A stretch of 49,649 bases of DNA from Chitinophagales bacterium (GTDB lineage Bacteria; Bacteroidota; Bacteroidia; Chitinophagales; Saprospiraceae), in the NCBI GenBank assembly GCA_022360175.1, contig JAKSDI010000259.1, forward strand, positions 1-49,649, written 5' to 3'. The notes beneath the pieces are model-generated. The model saw only the letters and a list, made by a program, of their open reading frames with translations, searched no databases and was not told where the DNA came from. Below, piece by piece: positions 16,376-25,708 of this stretch. A program made the position numbers and the translations under genes. The stretch's first letter is position 1. Every line of letters begins with the position of its first letter.

Positions 16376-17320
16376 ATGGCAGAAAATATTGAAAAAGTAA
16401 AATGTCTTATTATCGGATCAGGCCCTGCTGGTTATACAGCTGCTGTATACGCTGCTCGTGCTAATCTCGACCCAATTCTATATACAGGTAGTGAGCCTGG
16501 CGGCCAGTTGATGATTACTACTGATGTAGAAAACTATCCAGGTTATCCAGAAGGTATTATGGGGCCTCAAATGATGGATGATTTTCGTAAGCAGGCTGAG
16601 CGCTTTGGTACAGATATCCGTTATGAGATGATTACTAAAGTAGATTTCACAGGGCCTATTCATAAGGCATGGACTGAAGCGGGCGCTGAAATTCATGCTG
16701 ACACGATTGTTATTTCTACAGGAGCAAGTGCAAAGTGGCTAGGATTAGAATCTGAACAACAACTCATGAATAAGGGAGTTTCTGCCTGTGCAGTATGTGA
16801 TGGATTCTTTTACCGCGGTAAAGAAGTAGCTGTTGTAGGTGGTGGTGATACTGCTGCTGAAGAAGCATTATATCTTTCCAAATTATGTCCTCAGGTACAT
16901 TTATTAGTACGCCGTGATGAGATGAGAGCATCAGCCATCATGCAGGAAAGAGTGCTTAAGACAGAAAATATTATTGTCCATTGGAATACAGAAACTAAAG
17001 AAATCCAGGGAGATGATTCTGTAGAATCTGTTAAGGTATTCAACAACAAAACAAATGAGGAAAGTGTCATTGATGTAAAAGGTTTCTTTGTAGCCATTGG
17101 CCATAAACCTAATACAGACATTTTCAAAGATTGGATTGATTTGGATGACACCGGATATATCATCACAAAAGGTAAAAGTACACAAACCAATAGAGAGGGT
17201 GTATTTGCCAGTGGAGATGCTCAAGACAATATATACCGTCAGGCTGTGACCGCAGCAGGAACAGGTTGCATGGCAGCACTGGATGCAGAGCGATATCTTA
17301 CTGAAAAAGGAATCATATAA
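16376..17320 (+). CDS. trxB: Thioredoxin reductase
   Basis: A 314-residue flavoprotein of normal length. The FAD-binding GxGxxG is at CLIIGSGPAGYTAAVYAARA, and GGQLMITTDVENYPG follows. The redox pair lies in GVSACAVCDGFF (Cys138 and Cys141; most homologues have CATC), then the NADPH-binding VVGGGDTAAEEALYL and the C-terminal GVFASGDAQDNIYRQAVTAAGTGCMAALDAE. It transfers electrons from NADPH to thioredoxin and so supports ribonucleotide reductase, peroxiredoxins and disulfide reduction. It is monocistronic, with an intrinsic terminator right after the stop. CAVC instead of CATC is a mild change that should not abolish activity. Confidence 0.94.
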   Translation: MAENIEKVKCLIIGSGPAGYTAAVYAARANLDPILYTGSEPGGQLMITTDVENYPGYPEGIMGPQMMDDFRKQAERFGTDIRYEMITKVDFTGPIHKAWTEAGAEIHADTIVISTGASAKWLGLESEQQLMNKGVSACAVCDGFFYRGKEVAVVGGGDTAAEEALYLSKLCPQVHLLVRRDEMRASAIMQERVLKTENIIVHWNTETKEIQGDDSVESVKVFNNKTNEESVIDVKGFFVAIGHKPNTDIFKDWIDLDDTGYIITKGKSTQTNREGVFASGDAQDNIYRQAVTAAGTGCMAALDAERYLTEKGII

Positions 17321-17340
17321 AATATCGTTTAAGAAGATTT

Positions 17341-17387
17341 AAAGGGTTTAATAGGCTTAATTTTTTGCCTGTTAAACCTTTTTTTTC
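17341..17387 (+). terminator. Intrinsic terminator of trxB
   Basis: The stem GGTTTAAtAGGC pairs with GCCtgTTAAACC around a T-rich loop and is followed by eight T. This is a textbook rho-independent terminator 20 bases after the trxB stop. Confidence 0.85.
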
Positions 17388-17481
17388 TTACAATAATGCT
17401 ATTTAAACTGCTAAACCACGCCTTAACCGTTTAAACTTCCCTAAACCCCCTTCTCCTTTACTACATTCTCACGGAAATCGC

Positions 17482-17489
17482 TATCTTTG
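17482..17489 (+). promoter_or_regulatory. Candidate -7 box of fbaA
   Basis: TATCTTTG matches TAnnTTTG exactly, 36 bases before the fbaA ATG. A weak or absent -33 element lowers certainty. Confidence 0.5.
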
Positions 17490-17525
17490 GCCCCATTGAA
17501 AGGATTACATAATTAAACCTGATTT

Positions 17526-18602
17526 ATGTCAACATCTACACGTTTCCGTCCAGGTGTTTTACACGGGCAGGAAGTAACAGATCTTCTGAATTACGCAAAC
17601 GAAAATAACTTTGCATTGCCTGCTGTAAATGTAGTGGGTACTAACTCTGTAAATGCAGTATTGGAAACAGCTCGAGAAGTGAATTCTCCAGTAATTATTC
17701 AATTCTCTAATGGAGGAGCTCAGTTCTTTGCAGGTAAAGGGCTTTCAAATGAAAACCAGCAAGCTACTGTTTTAGGTGCAATTTCTGGTGCTATGCATGT
17801 ACATGCAATGGCAAAGGCTTATGGTGTAACAGTGATCATGCATACTGACCACTGTGCGAAAAAGCTATTACCATGGGTAGATGGCATGTTGGATGCTGGT
17901 GAAAAATTCTATGAAAGCAGAGGCTATCCTTTATATAGTTCTCATATGCTTGATCTTTCTGAAGAATCTATTGAAGAGAATGTAGAAACCTGTGTCCGTT
18001 ACCTTGAAAGAATGGCTAAAATAGGCATGACACTGGAAATAGAGTTGGGAGTAACAGGAGGAGAAGAAGACGGTGTAGATAATACGGATGTAGATAGTGC
18101 TCGCCTATACACTCAACCAGAAGAGGTAGCTTATGCGTATGAAGCATTGAGTAAAGTGAGTGATAAATTCACCATTGCTGCTGCTTTCGGTAATGTACAT
18201 GGTGTTTACAAGCCAGGTAATGTAGAACTACGCCCTATTATTCTTAAGAATTCTCAGGATCACATTAAAGAAAAGTTCAATACGGGTGACAATCCAATTA
18301 ACTTTGTATTCCATGGTGGTTCGGGCTCTTCTCGTGAGGAAATTCGCGAAGCTATCGAATATGGAGCTGTAAAAATGAATATTGATACAGATCAGCAATG
18401 GGCTTTCTGGACTGGTGTTCGTGATTATTATACAAAGAATGAAGGATACCTACAAACGCAAATTGGTAATCCAGATGGAGAGGATTCTCCAAACAAAAAA
18501 TACTACGATCCTCGTAAGTGGTTGCGCGTAGCAGAACAATCATTCACTACTCGTCTGAAACAAGCTTTCGAAGATTTGAATTGTATCGACAAGAATAAGT
18601 AA
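17526..18602 (+). CDS. fbaA: Class II fructose-bisphosphate aldolase
   Basis: A 358-residue zinc-dependent aldolase of the long (E. coli FbaA-like) class. Visible are FALPAVNVVGTNSVNAVLE, the zinc-site HTDHC (HADHC in many relatives), the active-site loop LEIELGVTGGEEDGVDN, AAAFGNVHGVYKPGNV with a zinc His, and FHGGSGSSREEI, VKMNIDTDQQWAFW for phosphate and substrate binding. It interconverts fructose 1,6-bisphosphate with dihydroxyacetone phosphate and glyceraldehyde 3-phosphate. It is a single gene with its own -7 box and a downstream hairpin. The assignment is secure. Confidence 0.94.
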   Translation: MSTSTRFRPGVLHGQEVTDLLNYANENNFALPAVNVVGTNSVNAVLETAREVNSPVIIQFSNGGAQFFAGKGLSNENQQATVLGAISGAMHVHAMAKAYGVTVIMHTDHCAKKLLPWVDGMLDAGEKFYESRGYPLYSSHMLDLSEESIEENVETCVRYLERMAKIGMTLEIELGVTGGEEDGVDNTDVDSARLYTQPEEVAYAYEALSKVSDKFTIAAAFGNVHGVYKPGNVELRPIILKNSQDHIKEKFNTGDNPINFVFHGGSGSSREEIREAIEYGAVKMNIDTDQQWAFWTGVRDYYTKNEGYLQTQIGNPDGEDSPNKKYYDPRKWLRVAEQSFTTRLKQAFEDLNCIDKNK

Positions 18603-18615
18603 TCTTTATATGGTG

Positions 18616-18661
18616 AGGTGATATAGTGATATATTAAGTTAGCTTATTCACTATATCACCT
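18616..18661. terminator. Stem-loop between fbaA and the ABC gene
   Basis: A 14-bp perfect inverted repeat (AGGTGATATAGTGA and its complement) with an 18-base loop lies between convergent stops. It lacks a strong T-run. Further partial copies of the same motif (CTATATCA) continue to about 18700. Confidence 0.55.
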
Positions 18662-18692
18662 ACTTGCTATATTACTACATCATTCTACTATA

Positions 18693-20471
18693 TCATCTCC
18701 TCATAAGTTGTTCATTCATCCCTTTCGGAATAGCATCAATTAGTTTTCTTGTATACTCTCTTTGAGGGTTGGCATAAATCTCATCAGAAGGGCCTGCTTC
18801 TTCTATCTTTCCCTGATTCATCACAATCATTCGATCGCTCATAAATTTAACCACAGATAAATCATGTGAGATAAAAATATAGGTGAATCGATATTTTTCT
18901 CTCAACTCCATTAATAAGTTCAGCACCTGAGCCTGAACCGATACGTCAAGCGCAGAAACTGATTCATCACAAATAATAAATTTAGGATTCAGGGCAAGTG
19001 CTCTTGCAATTGCAATTCTTTGCCTTTGTCCTCCTGAAAACTCATGTGGATACCTGTTGAAATGCTTGGGAGACAAACTAACGGTGTCCAGCAATTGTAA
19101 CACTCTCTCTCTACGTTCCTCTTTGGAACTATACAAACCATGTACATCCATTGGTTCCATAATGGCATTACCAATCGTCATACGGGGATTCAAAGAAGCA
19201 TATGGGTCCTGGAAGATAATTTGCATTTCCTGGCGCTTTTTAGTCATATCCAGGCGTTCCATACCCAATAGTGATTCTCCTTTATACAATACTTCTCCCG
19301 ACATAGTAGGCGTAAGCCCTAAAATAGAACGGCCTAATGTTGTTTTTCCACATCCGGACTCCCCTACTAAGCCTAAAGTCTCTCCAGGATAGACTTCAAA
19401 ACTTACATCATCTACTGCTTTTACATATTCGGTAACTCCTCCCAGAAAGCTTTTTTTAAGTGGGTACCAGGTCCGTAAATTTTTAACCTCAAGAATGGGC
19501 TCTCGTTGTTGTAAATCCCGCAAACGCTTGACAGTTTCCATGGAAGGTACACGCATACGAGAAACTACCGACTTAAGTGAAGTAGTCCGTTCTTTAATGA
19601 CAGCCTGCCCTGATTCATTCAATTCCAAATCCATAAAATCACTAACTACCGGCAGGCGGCGAAGCCTGTAATCTAGTGGAGGGCGACAAGCTAACAAGCT
19701 TTTAGTATATGGATGCTTAGGATCAGTAAAAATTTCTTCTACGGTACCTTCTTCTACTATTTTTCCCTGATACATTACCATAACCCTGTCTGCAACCTCT
19801 GCAATTACACCAAGATCGTGCGTAATAAACAGGATAGATGATTGCAACTCCTTTTTCAGGTCGTTCATCAAATCCAGTATCGCCTTTTGTACTGTTACAT
19901 CCAATGCGGTTGTAGGTTCATCAGCTATCAAAATACCGGGTTGACAAGACATCGCCATTGCAATCATCACCCGCTGCTTTTGCCCACCTGATAGTTGGTG
20001 CGGATAAGCTTTATAAATTCGTTCAGGATTAGGAAGGCGCACCTTTTCAAAAAGATCCATTACCAACTTTTTGGCTTCACTTTTAGAAACCTCCCTATGC
20101 TGAATAATTGCTTCTACTACTTGCTCTCCACAGCGAAAAACAGGATTAAGAGAAGACATTGGCTCTTGAAAAATCATTGCCAACTCATTTCCGCGATAGG
20201 TTCGCATAATAGGTCTGGAAATACTTAGCAGGTCTATAGGGTCATGTCCATGAGCATAATAATGTACCTGTCCATTGGTCACTTTACCAGGTGATGGAAC
20301 TAAGCGCATAATAGACAAAGCGGTGACCGATTTTCCTGATCCGGACTCCCCTACTATACCCAGCGTTTCTCCTCTTCCTACACTAAAGCTAATGCCATCT
20401 ACTGCTTTAATTTCACCTTCATCTGTACGGAAGGACACATTTAAATCTTTAACTTCCAGCAATTTATCCAT
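18693..20471 (-). CDS. Dipeptide/oligopeptide ABC transporter, fused double ATPase
   Basis: A 592-residue cytoplasmic protein with two complete ABC ATPase domains. The first (about 1-265) has Walker A GESGSGKS, signature LSGGQKQR, Walker B ILIADEPTTALD and the oligopeptide tail KHPYTKSLLACRPPLD. The second (about 330-590) has GESGCGKT, FSGGQRQR, FIICDESVSALD and the tail REYTRKLIDAIPKG. This is the DppD-DppF or OppD-OppF pair in one chain, as in GsiA. It would power uptake of peptides or similar solutes. No permease or binding-protein genes are beside it, so partners are elsewhere. The substrate cannot be read from the ATPase. Confidence 0.9.
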   Translation of the reverse strand: MDKLLEVKDLNVSFRTDEGEIKAVDGISFSVGRGETLGIVGESGSGKSVTALSIMRLVPSPGKVTNGQVHYYAHGHDPIDLLSISRPIMRTYRGNELAMIFQEPMSSLNPVFRCGEQVVEAIIQHREVSKSEAKKLVMDLFEKVRLPNPERIYKAYPHQLSGGQKQRVMIAMAMSCQPGILIADEPTTALDVTVQKAILDLMNDLKKELQSSILFITHDLGVIAEVADRVMVMYQGKIVEEGTVEEIFTDPKHPYTKSLLACRPPLDYRLRRLPVVSDFMDLELNESGQAVIKERTTSLKSVVSRMRVPSMETVKRLRDLQQREPILEVKNLRTWYPLKKSFLGGVTEYVKAVDDVSFEVYPGETLGLVGESGCGKTTLGRSILGLTPTMSGEVLYKGESLLGMERLDMTKKRQEMQIIFQDPYASLNPRMTIGNAIMEPMDVHGLYSSKEERRERVLQLLDTVSLSPKHFNRYPHEFSGGQRQRIAIARALALNPKFIICDESVSALDVSVQAQVLNLLMELREKYRFTYIFISHDLSVVKFMSDRMIVMNQGKIEEAGPSDEIYANPQREYTRKLIDAIPKGMNEQLMRR

Positions 20472-20943
20472 GTATACTTTGTATCTTTTGTAGCCCCCTC
20501 TCTTCTAATAAAAAAGAAGAGATTATAGCTTTAGAGCATTTTTTATACGATTAAAAAAACAGGCAGTTACAATTAAGCTGCTTTTCCTTCCGCTGAAGAT
20601 AAGCAGAATAACAAATTTGTTGTCAAATAATGACAAAGATCATCAATAGACTGCTAAAAACCTCTTTTCTTGTAATCGAAATAAAGAGGATGTGAAAGCC
20701 TGATTTACAGAGGAATTACTTTGCTAACAATATTTGTCCGCTAAAAATATTTCATTTTAAAGTAGGGTAATTGGCTTTCAAAAAGTAAATTTGCGTTGAT
20801 TAATACCTTTTACTATGGTATTAGCACTTTCTTTTCTTTTTTGCCTATTAGCTCTACTAAGGCATTAGTGTAAATCTAACACTATTCTGGCCAATCACTT
20901 TAAGTGCCAGGAGAGTATTATATTGTTAAAACAACTTACTCAT
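20472..20943. promoter_or_regulatory. Intergenic region with susC-like promoter and hairpins
   Basis: 472 bases between the divergent ABC gene and the SusC gene. TAAATTTG at 20786-20793 fits the -7 consensus for the susC-like gene, giving a leader of about 140 bases. The leader starts with a 7-bp stem TAATACC/GGTATTA (20801-20823), which could be an operator or RNA hairpin. TTGTCA-AATAA-TGACAA (20620-20636) is a further inverted repeat nearer the ABC gene. No open frame of interest is present. Confidence 0.45.
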
Positions 20944-23900
20944 ATGAAACTTATTCTGCGTTTAGCCGTGGCAGTCCCAGTTCTGCTATTGGTAACCGGG
21001 CAATTATTTGCTCAGGGCACCGTGAAGGGAGTTGCAACGGACGAAAATGGCGAGCCATTGATTGGCGCCACGATTCTCTTAGTAGGAACCAACCGTGGTA
21101 CAGCAACAGATTTTGATGGCAATTACTTACTAGAAAATGTGCCAGCTGGAGAGCAGCAAATCAGAGCTTCCTATACTGGCTACAATGACCTAACCAAAAC
21201 AGTAACTATTTCTGATGGACAAGCTTTGACACTAGACTTCACATTAGGTGAAGATGTAGAGGTATTAGATCAGGTAGTAGTAATTGGATATGGTAGTGTA
21301 AAGAAAAGCGATGCTACAGGCGTAGTAACCGCTGTTACAGATGAGAAATTTAATAGAGGAGCTATTGTATCTCCTGATTTACTTCTATCAGGTAAAGTTG
21401 CTGGTGTACAAATCACACCTAATAGCGGAGAGCCTGGAGGTAAGTCTAAAATACGTATCCGTGGTGGTACTTCCATTACTGCTGGTAATGAACCATTATA
21501 CGTTATAGATGGAGTACCTATTGAAAACATTGCACATGATCCAGGAGGCTTTTCAGGTGGTAGAAACCCACTTAACTTCCTTAATCCTAGTGACATTGAA
21601 ACCTTTACTGTACTAAAAGATGCTTCTGCAACAGCTATCTATGGTTCAAGAGCGGCAAATGGTGTCATCCTTATTACTACAAAGAAAGGAAAAGCTGGCA
21701 GCCGTCCAACACTTACTTATGATGCATACTATACGACCGCAAAGGTAGTAGGCGAACCTGATATGTTGAATGCTACAGCTTTTAGAGATGTGGTGACTTT
21801 CAAGAAGCCTCAACAAATCGAAAATCTGGGCAATGCATCTACCGTATGGTTTGATGAAATGCTTCAAACTGCAATTGGACACAATCATAGCCTTACGTTT
21901 ATGGGAGGTAGCCAAAATACAGGTTACCGCGTATCAGCAGGTTATCAGCAGTTGGATGGTATAGTTCGTTCATCTTCTACAGAACGTACGAATATATCCA
22001 TGAATATGAACACCAAGTTGTTGGATGACAAATTGAGTGTTAACACCAACTTCAAAGGTTCTTTTACAAAAGATCAATTCGATCCAGGACAAGTTGGTAG
22101 TGCATGGAGTTTTGATCCTACTCAGCCGGTATTTGATCCTGAAAACACTGCTTTTGGAGGTTATTTTGAATATGGTGGTACGAATGCACCGCGCAACCCT
22201 GTTTCTGCAATTGAGCAAATCCAGGATTTTGGTGAATACTACCGTGGCCTTGGTAATATGCAGTTGGAGTACAAGCTTGATGCTCTTCTACCAGGCCTGA
22301 GTGCTAAGGCTAATCTTGGTTTTGATATTACGAATGGTGTAAGAAAGCGTTTCCAGCCTACTACTTACCTAAACGAAGCAGTATCGAACCGTACAGGTGA
22401 AATTAAAATTGAGAACCTGATCCAGACAAGCAAATTATTGGAAACATGGTTGAACTATAAGGCAAACCTAGGCGAAGTACATCGCCTTGACCTGACAGCA
22501 GGTTATTCTTATCAGGATGATCGCAGAGAGTACCCTTCTCTTACTGCATTCAACTTAGAAACGGATGCATTTGGTTTTAACTCTACTCGTGGTGCTTCAG
22601 ATTTTGAATCTAATAATACAGTAGTACCAGGCCGCTTGATTTCTTTCTTCGGACGTGTGAATTATTCTTTGAAAGATCGCTATCTGATTACCGCTACACT
22701 ACGTAGAGATGGTTCCAGCCGTTTTGGTGAAGCCAATCGTTGGGGTATGTTCCCATCAGCGGCAGTAGCATGGCGTATACTGGAGGAGGACTTTGCTGAA
22801 AACATGGCTGGTACACTTTCTGACCTGAAACTTCGTGTAGGATATGGTGTAAATGGTAACCAGAGTATTGAAGAGTTCCTTTATCTACCGCTTTATGCAT
22901 ATAGTGATTTCCGCGCGCGTTATCAGTTTGGTTATTTACCAGATGGCACTCCGGCATTTATCACTACTGCCCGTCCTAATGCTTATGATGCTAACCTGAA
23001 GTGGGAAGAAACAACTTCCTATAACATAGGTTTAGACTTCGGTTTTTCTAATGGACGTATTAGCGGTTCTGTAGATTATTACCTAAAACGTACAGATGAT
23101 TTGCTGTTTACTGTAAACGTACCTGCTGGTACCAACCTTTCTGACAGAGTTTTAACCAATATTGGTGAGATCGAAAACAGCGGTATTGAACTTCAGTTGA
23201 ATGCTGTAATACTTGATTCAGATAAATTGGACTGGAATTTGAATTTTAATGGTGCTTATAATACAAATGAAGTAATTGCCATTGACCGAATTAGTAATCA
23301 GGGTATCTTGACAGGTGGCATCAGCGGTGGTGTTGGTAATAATGTACAAATTCATCAGGTAGGTAGCCCTGTAGGCGCTTTCTTCTTATACCAGCATATT
23401 ATGGACAGCGATGGAAATCCACGTCAGGATAACATCGACTACAATGAGAATGGTACAACTGCTGCAAATGGTGACCTATCAGATATCTATGAAGATTTGA
23501 ATGGTGATGGTACAGTAGATGACCTGGATAAAAGAGTGGTTGGCCAGCGTGCACCTAAGTACATTCTAGGCCTTACTTCTATTTTCAATATTGCTGGTTT
23601 TGACATAGCAGCTACATTGAGAAGTAACCTTGGCAATTATATTTATAACAACAATGCTTCTTCTCGTGGTTATTTTGACCGCATCGATGAAAGTGGCCAG
23701 AACCTGAACAATCTTCACACTTCTGTATTGGAGACTAATTTTGATCGTCCTCAATACTTCTCTGACTACTACCTGGAAGAAGCTGATTTCCTACGTTTAG
23801 ACAATATTACGATCGGTTATAGCTTCCAGCCTAATAGCGTATTCAACAATATCAGAGTATATGCTACCGGGCAAAACCTATTGACACTGACTAATTATAC

Positions 23901-23991
23901 CGGCCTTGATCCAGAAGTTGACGAAGGGATAGACAACAATCCTTATCCAAGAGCACGTGCCTTTATTTTTGGTTTAAGCTTAGGTTTATAA
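20944..23991 (+). CDS. SusC/RagA-family TonB-linked outer-membrane transporter
   Basis: A 1015-residue protein from the ATG at 20944 (the TTG at 20923 would precede the signal peptide). The signal MKLILRLAVAVPVLLLVTGQ is followed by a carboxypeptidase-regulatory-like domain (GTVKGVATDENGEPLIGATI, about 25-100). The plug follows with the family motif DQVVVIGYGSVKKSDATG and YVIDGVPIENI, and then a 22-strand barrel ending ARAFIFGLSLGL. SusC proteins import oligosaccharides across the outer membrane with energy from TonB, capped by the SusD lipoprotein encoded next. Context with a SusE-like protein, GH13 amylase and GH65 phosphorylase makes malto-oligosaccharides the likely cargo. Confidence 0.93.
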   Translation: MKLILRLAVAVPVLLLVTGQLFAQGTVKGVATDENGEPLIGATILLVGTNRGTATDFDGNYLLENVPAGEQQIRASYTGYNDLTKTVTISDGQALTLDFTLGEDVEVLDQVVVIGYGSVKKSDATGVVTAVTDEKFNRGAIVSPDLLLSGKVAGVQITPNSGEPGGKSKIRIRGGTSITAGNEPLYVIDGVPIENIAHDPGGFSGGRNPLNFLNPSDIETFTVLKDASATAIYGSRAANGVILITTKKGKAGSRPTLTYDAYYTTAKVVGEPDMLNATAFRDVVTFKKPQQIENLGNASTVWFDEMLQTAIGHNHSLTFMGGSQNTGYRVSAGYQQLDGIVRSSSTERTNISMNMNTKLLDDKLSVNTNFKGSFTKDQFDPGQVGSAWSFDPTQPVFDPENTAFGGYFEYGGTNAPRNPVSAIEQIQDFGEYYRGLGNMQLEYKLDALLPGLSAKANLGFDITNGVRKRFQPTTYLNEAVSNRTGEIKIENLIQTSKLLETWLNYKANLGEVHRLDLTAGYSYQDDRREYPSLTAFNLETDAFGFNSTRGASDFESNNTVVPGRLISFFGRVNYSLKDRYLITATLRRDGSSRFGEANRWGMFPSAAVAWRILEEDFAENMAGTLSDLKLRVGYGVNGNQSIEEFLYLPLYAYSDFRARYQFGYLPDGTPAFITTARPNAYDANLKWEETTSYNIGLDFGFSNGRISGSVDYYLKRTDDLLFTVNVPAGTNLSDRVLTNIGEIENSGIELQLNAVILDSDKLDWNLNFNGAYNTNEVIAIDRISNQGILTGGISGGVGNNVQIHQVGSPVGAFFLYQHIMDSDGNPRQDNIDYNENGTTAANGDLSDIYEDLNGDGTVDDLDKRVVGQRAPKYILGLTSIFNIAGFDIAATLRSNLGNYIYNNNASSRGYFDRIDESGQNLNNLHTSVLETNFDRPQYFSDYYLEEADFLRLDNITIGYSFQPNSVFNNIRVYATGQNLLTLTNYTGLDPEVDEGIDNNPYPRARAFIFGLSLGL

Positions 23992-24020
23992 TTTTTAGTT
24001 AACCGAGTAAACAGAAAACA

Positions 24021-25640
24021 ATGAAAAAGCAAATAATAAATTATTCTTTACTGCTGATCTTCTTTGCACTATCAGCATGTACAGACCTGGAATTAACTCC
24101 TCCCGATAAAGCGGTGCCTGATGTAATTTTCCAGGATTTTGCCACTTATGAATCATTTCTGGCGCGTGTTTATGCAGGCCTTGCGGTAACAGGACAAACG
24201 GGCCCTGCCGGAGATGCAGATATTTCCAGCCTGGATGAAGGTTTTTCCAACTATCTACGCCAGTATTGGCAACTACAGGAATTGACTACGGATGAAGCAG
24301 TGATTGCATGGGGTGATGAAGGTTTGCCAGAATTGCACAATCACACCTGGTCTTCAGCCAATCAGTTTGTTAGAGCAATGTACTACCGTGTATTTTTCCA
24401 GGTATCTATGGCGAATGAGTTCATCAGAGAATCGGAGCCTTCAAAATTGGAAGCACGTGGACTTACAGCTGATGAGCAAGCAGAAATAGCATCTTACAGA
24501 GCTGAAGCTCGTTTCTTGCGTGCATTAAGCTACTGGCATGGTATTGACCTTTTCGGTAATATCCCTTTCTACACTGAGGAAACTGAAGTAGGAGGCGAAG
24601 CACCAGATCAGGCAGATCGTGCTACTGTTTTCAACTTCATCGAGAGTGAGCTTAGAAGCATCGAAAATCTTATGAAAGAGCCAGGCACTAATCTTTATGG
24701 CCGTGCGGATCGTGCTGCAGTATGGATGCTTCAGGCTAAAATATATTTGAATGCGGGAGTTTATACCGGTACAGATCGTTATGCTGATTGTCAGGTTGCT
24801 ACCAGCAAAATTATTGAATCTGGTGCTTTCAGCCTGCAGGACGATTACAGCCATATGTTCCTGGCTGACAACAACTTTTCATCAGAGATCATCTGGGCGA
24901 TACCTTTTGATGGCCAGAATACTCAAACCTGGGGTGGTATGACTTATCTGGTACACGCGCCAGTAGGTGGTAATATGCAGGATGACATTAATGATGAAAC
25001 AGGAGAAGAATTTGCAGATGAAGTTGCTATTTTGTATGGCATCAATGGTGGCTGGGGTGGTTTACGTACCACTTCTTCTTTAGTAAATCAATTTTCTGAT
25101 CCTTCCGGAAATACAGATGAGCGTGCCATTTTCTATAGCAATGGACAAACACTTGAGATCGATGATATAGGTGTCTTCCAACAAGGGTATGGTGTCGTTA
25201 AATACAAAAACATAACCTCAGCTGGTCTTCCAGGATCTGACCTGACACATATTGATACGGATTATCCGATGTTCCGTTTGGCAGATGCTTATCTGATGTA
25301 TGCTGAATCCGTAATAAAAGGCGGTGGTGGTGATATGGCCAAAGCACTTGAGTATGTTAATGCGCTTAGAGAGCGTGCTTACAACTCTACTGCTGGTAAT
25401 GTCTCTCAGACGGATCTTACAGATGAGTTTATACTGGATGAGCGTGCAAGAGAATTGTATTGGGAAGGCCATCGTCGTCAGGACTTAATTCGCCATAATC
25501 AGTTTACTGAAAATGGCGTTTGGCCTTGGAAAGGCGCGGTAAAGGAAGGAAAAACTACGGAAAAATTCCGCGATTTATTCCCTATTCCTTTTGCTGAGCT
25601 TTCTGCTAATCCTAAGCTGGATCAGAACGACGGCTATTAA
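24021..25640 (+). CDS. SusD/RagB-family surface glycan-binding lipoprotein
   Basis: A 539-residue lipoprotein; signal MKKQIINYSLLLIFFALSAC. It has the tetratricopeptide-like SusD fold: an N-terminal region with FVRAMYYRVFFQVSMANEFI and EARFLRALSYWHGIDLFGNIPFY, and a C-terminal RagB/SusD part with FRLADAYLMYAESVIKGGG, YVNALRERAYN, DERARELYWEGHRRQDLIRHNQF and a terminal LFPIPFAELSANPKLDQNDGY. SusD caps the SusC barrel and presents oligosaccharide to it. The gene follows SusC by 29 bases and precedes the SusE-like gene by 68, forming one operon. Starch-type specificity is inferred from neighbouring genes. Confidence 0.93.
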   Translation: MKKQIINYSLLLIFFALSACTDLELTPPDKAVPDVIFQDFATYESFLARVYAGLAVTGQTGPAGDADISSLDEGFSNYLRQYWQLQELTTDEAVIAWGDEGLPELHNHTWSSANQFVRAMYYRVFFQVSMANEFIRESEPSKLEARGLTADEQAEIASYRAEARFLRALSYWHGIDLFGNIPFYTEETEVGGEAPDQADRATVFNFIESELRSIENLMKEPGTNLYGRADRAAVWMLQAKIYLNAGVYTGTDRYADCQVATSKIIESGAFSLQDDYSHMFLADNNFSSEIIWAIPFDGQNTQTWGGMTYLVHAPVGGNMQDDINDETGEEFADEVAILYGINGGWGGLRTTSSLVNQFSDPSGNTDERAIFYSNGQTLEIDDIGVFQQGYGVVKYKNITSAGLPGSDLTHIDTDYPMFRLADAYLMYAESVIKGGGGDMAKALEYVNALRERAYNSTAGNVSQTDLTDEFILDERARELYWEGHRRQDLIRHNQFTENGVWPWKGAVKEGKTTEKFRDLFPIPFAELSANPKLDQNDGY

Positions 25641-25708
25641 GATAATTTTCAAGACTCTGTGGTGATTTGTGTAAATCACCGCAGACTATAATTCGAAAAA
25701 AAGAAAAA

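Noticed and set aside
16796-16807. CAVC in place of CATC in thioredoxin reductase as a defect
   Set aside because: Both cysteines are kept, and the middle residues vary in functional enzymes.
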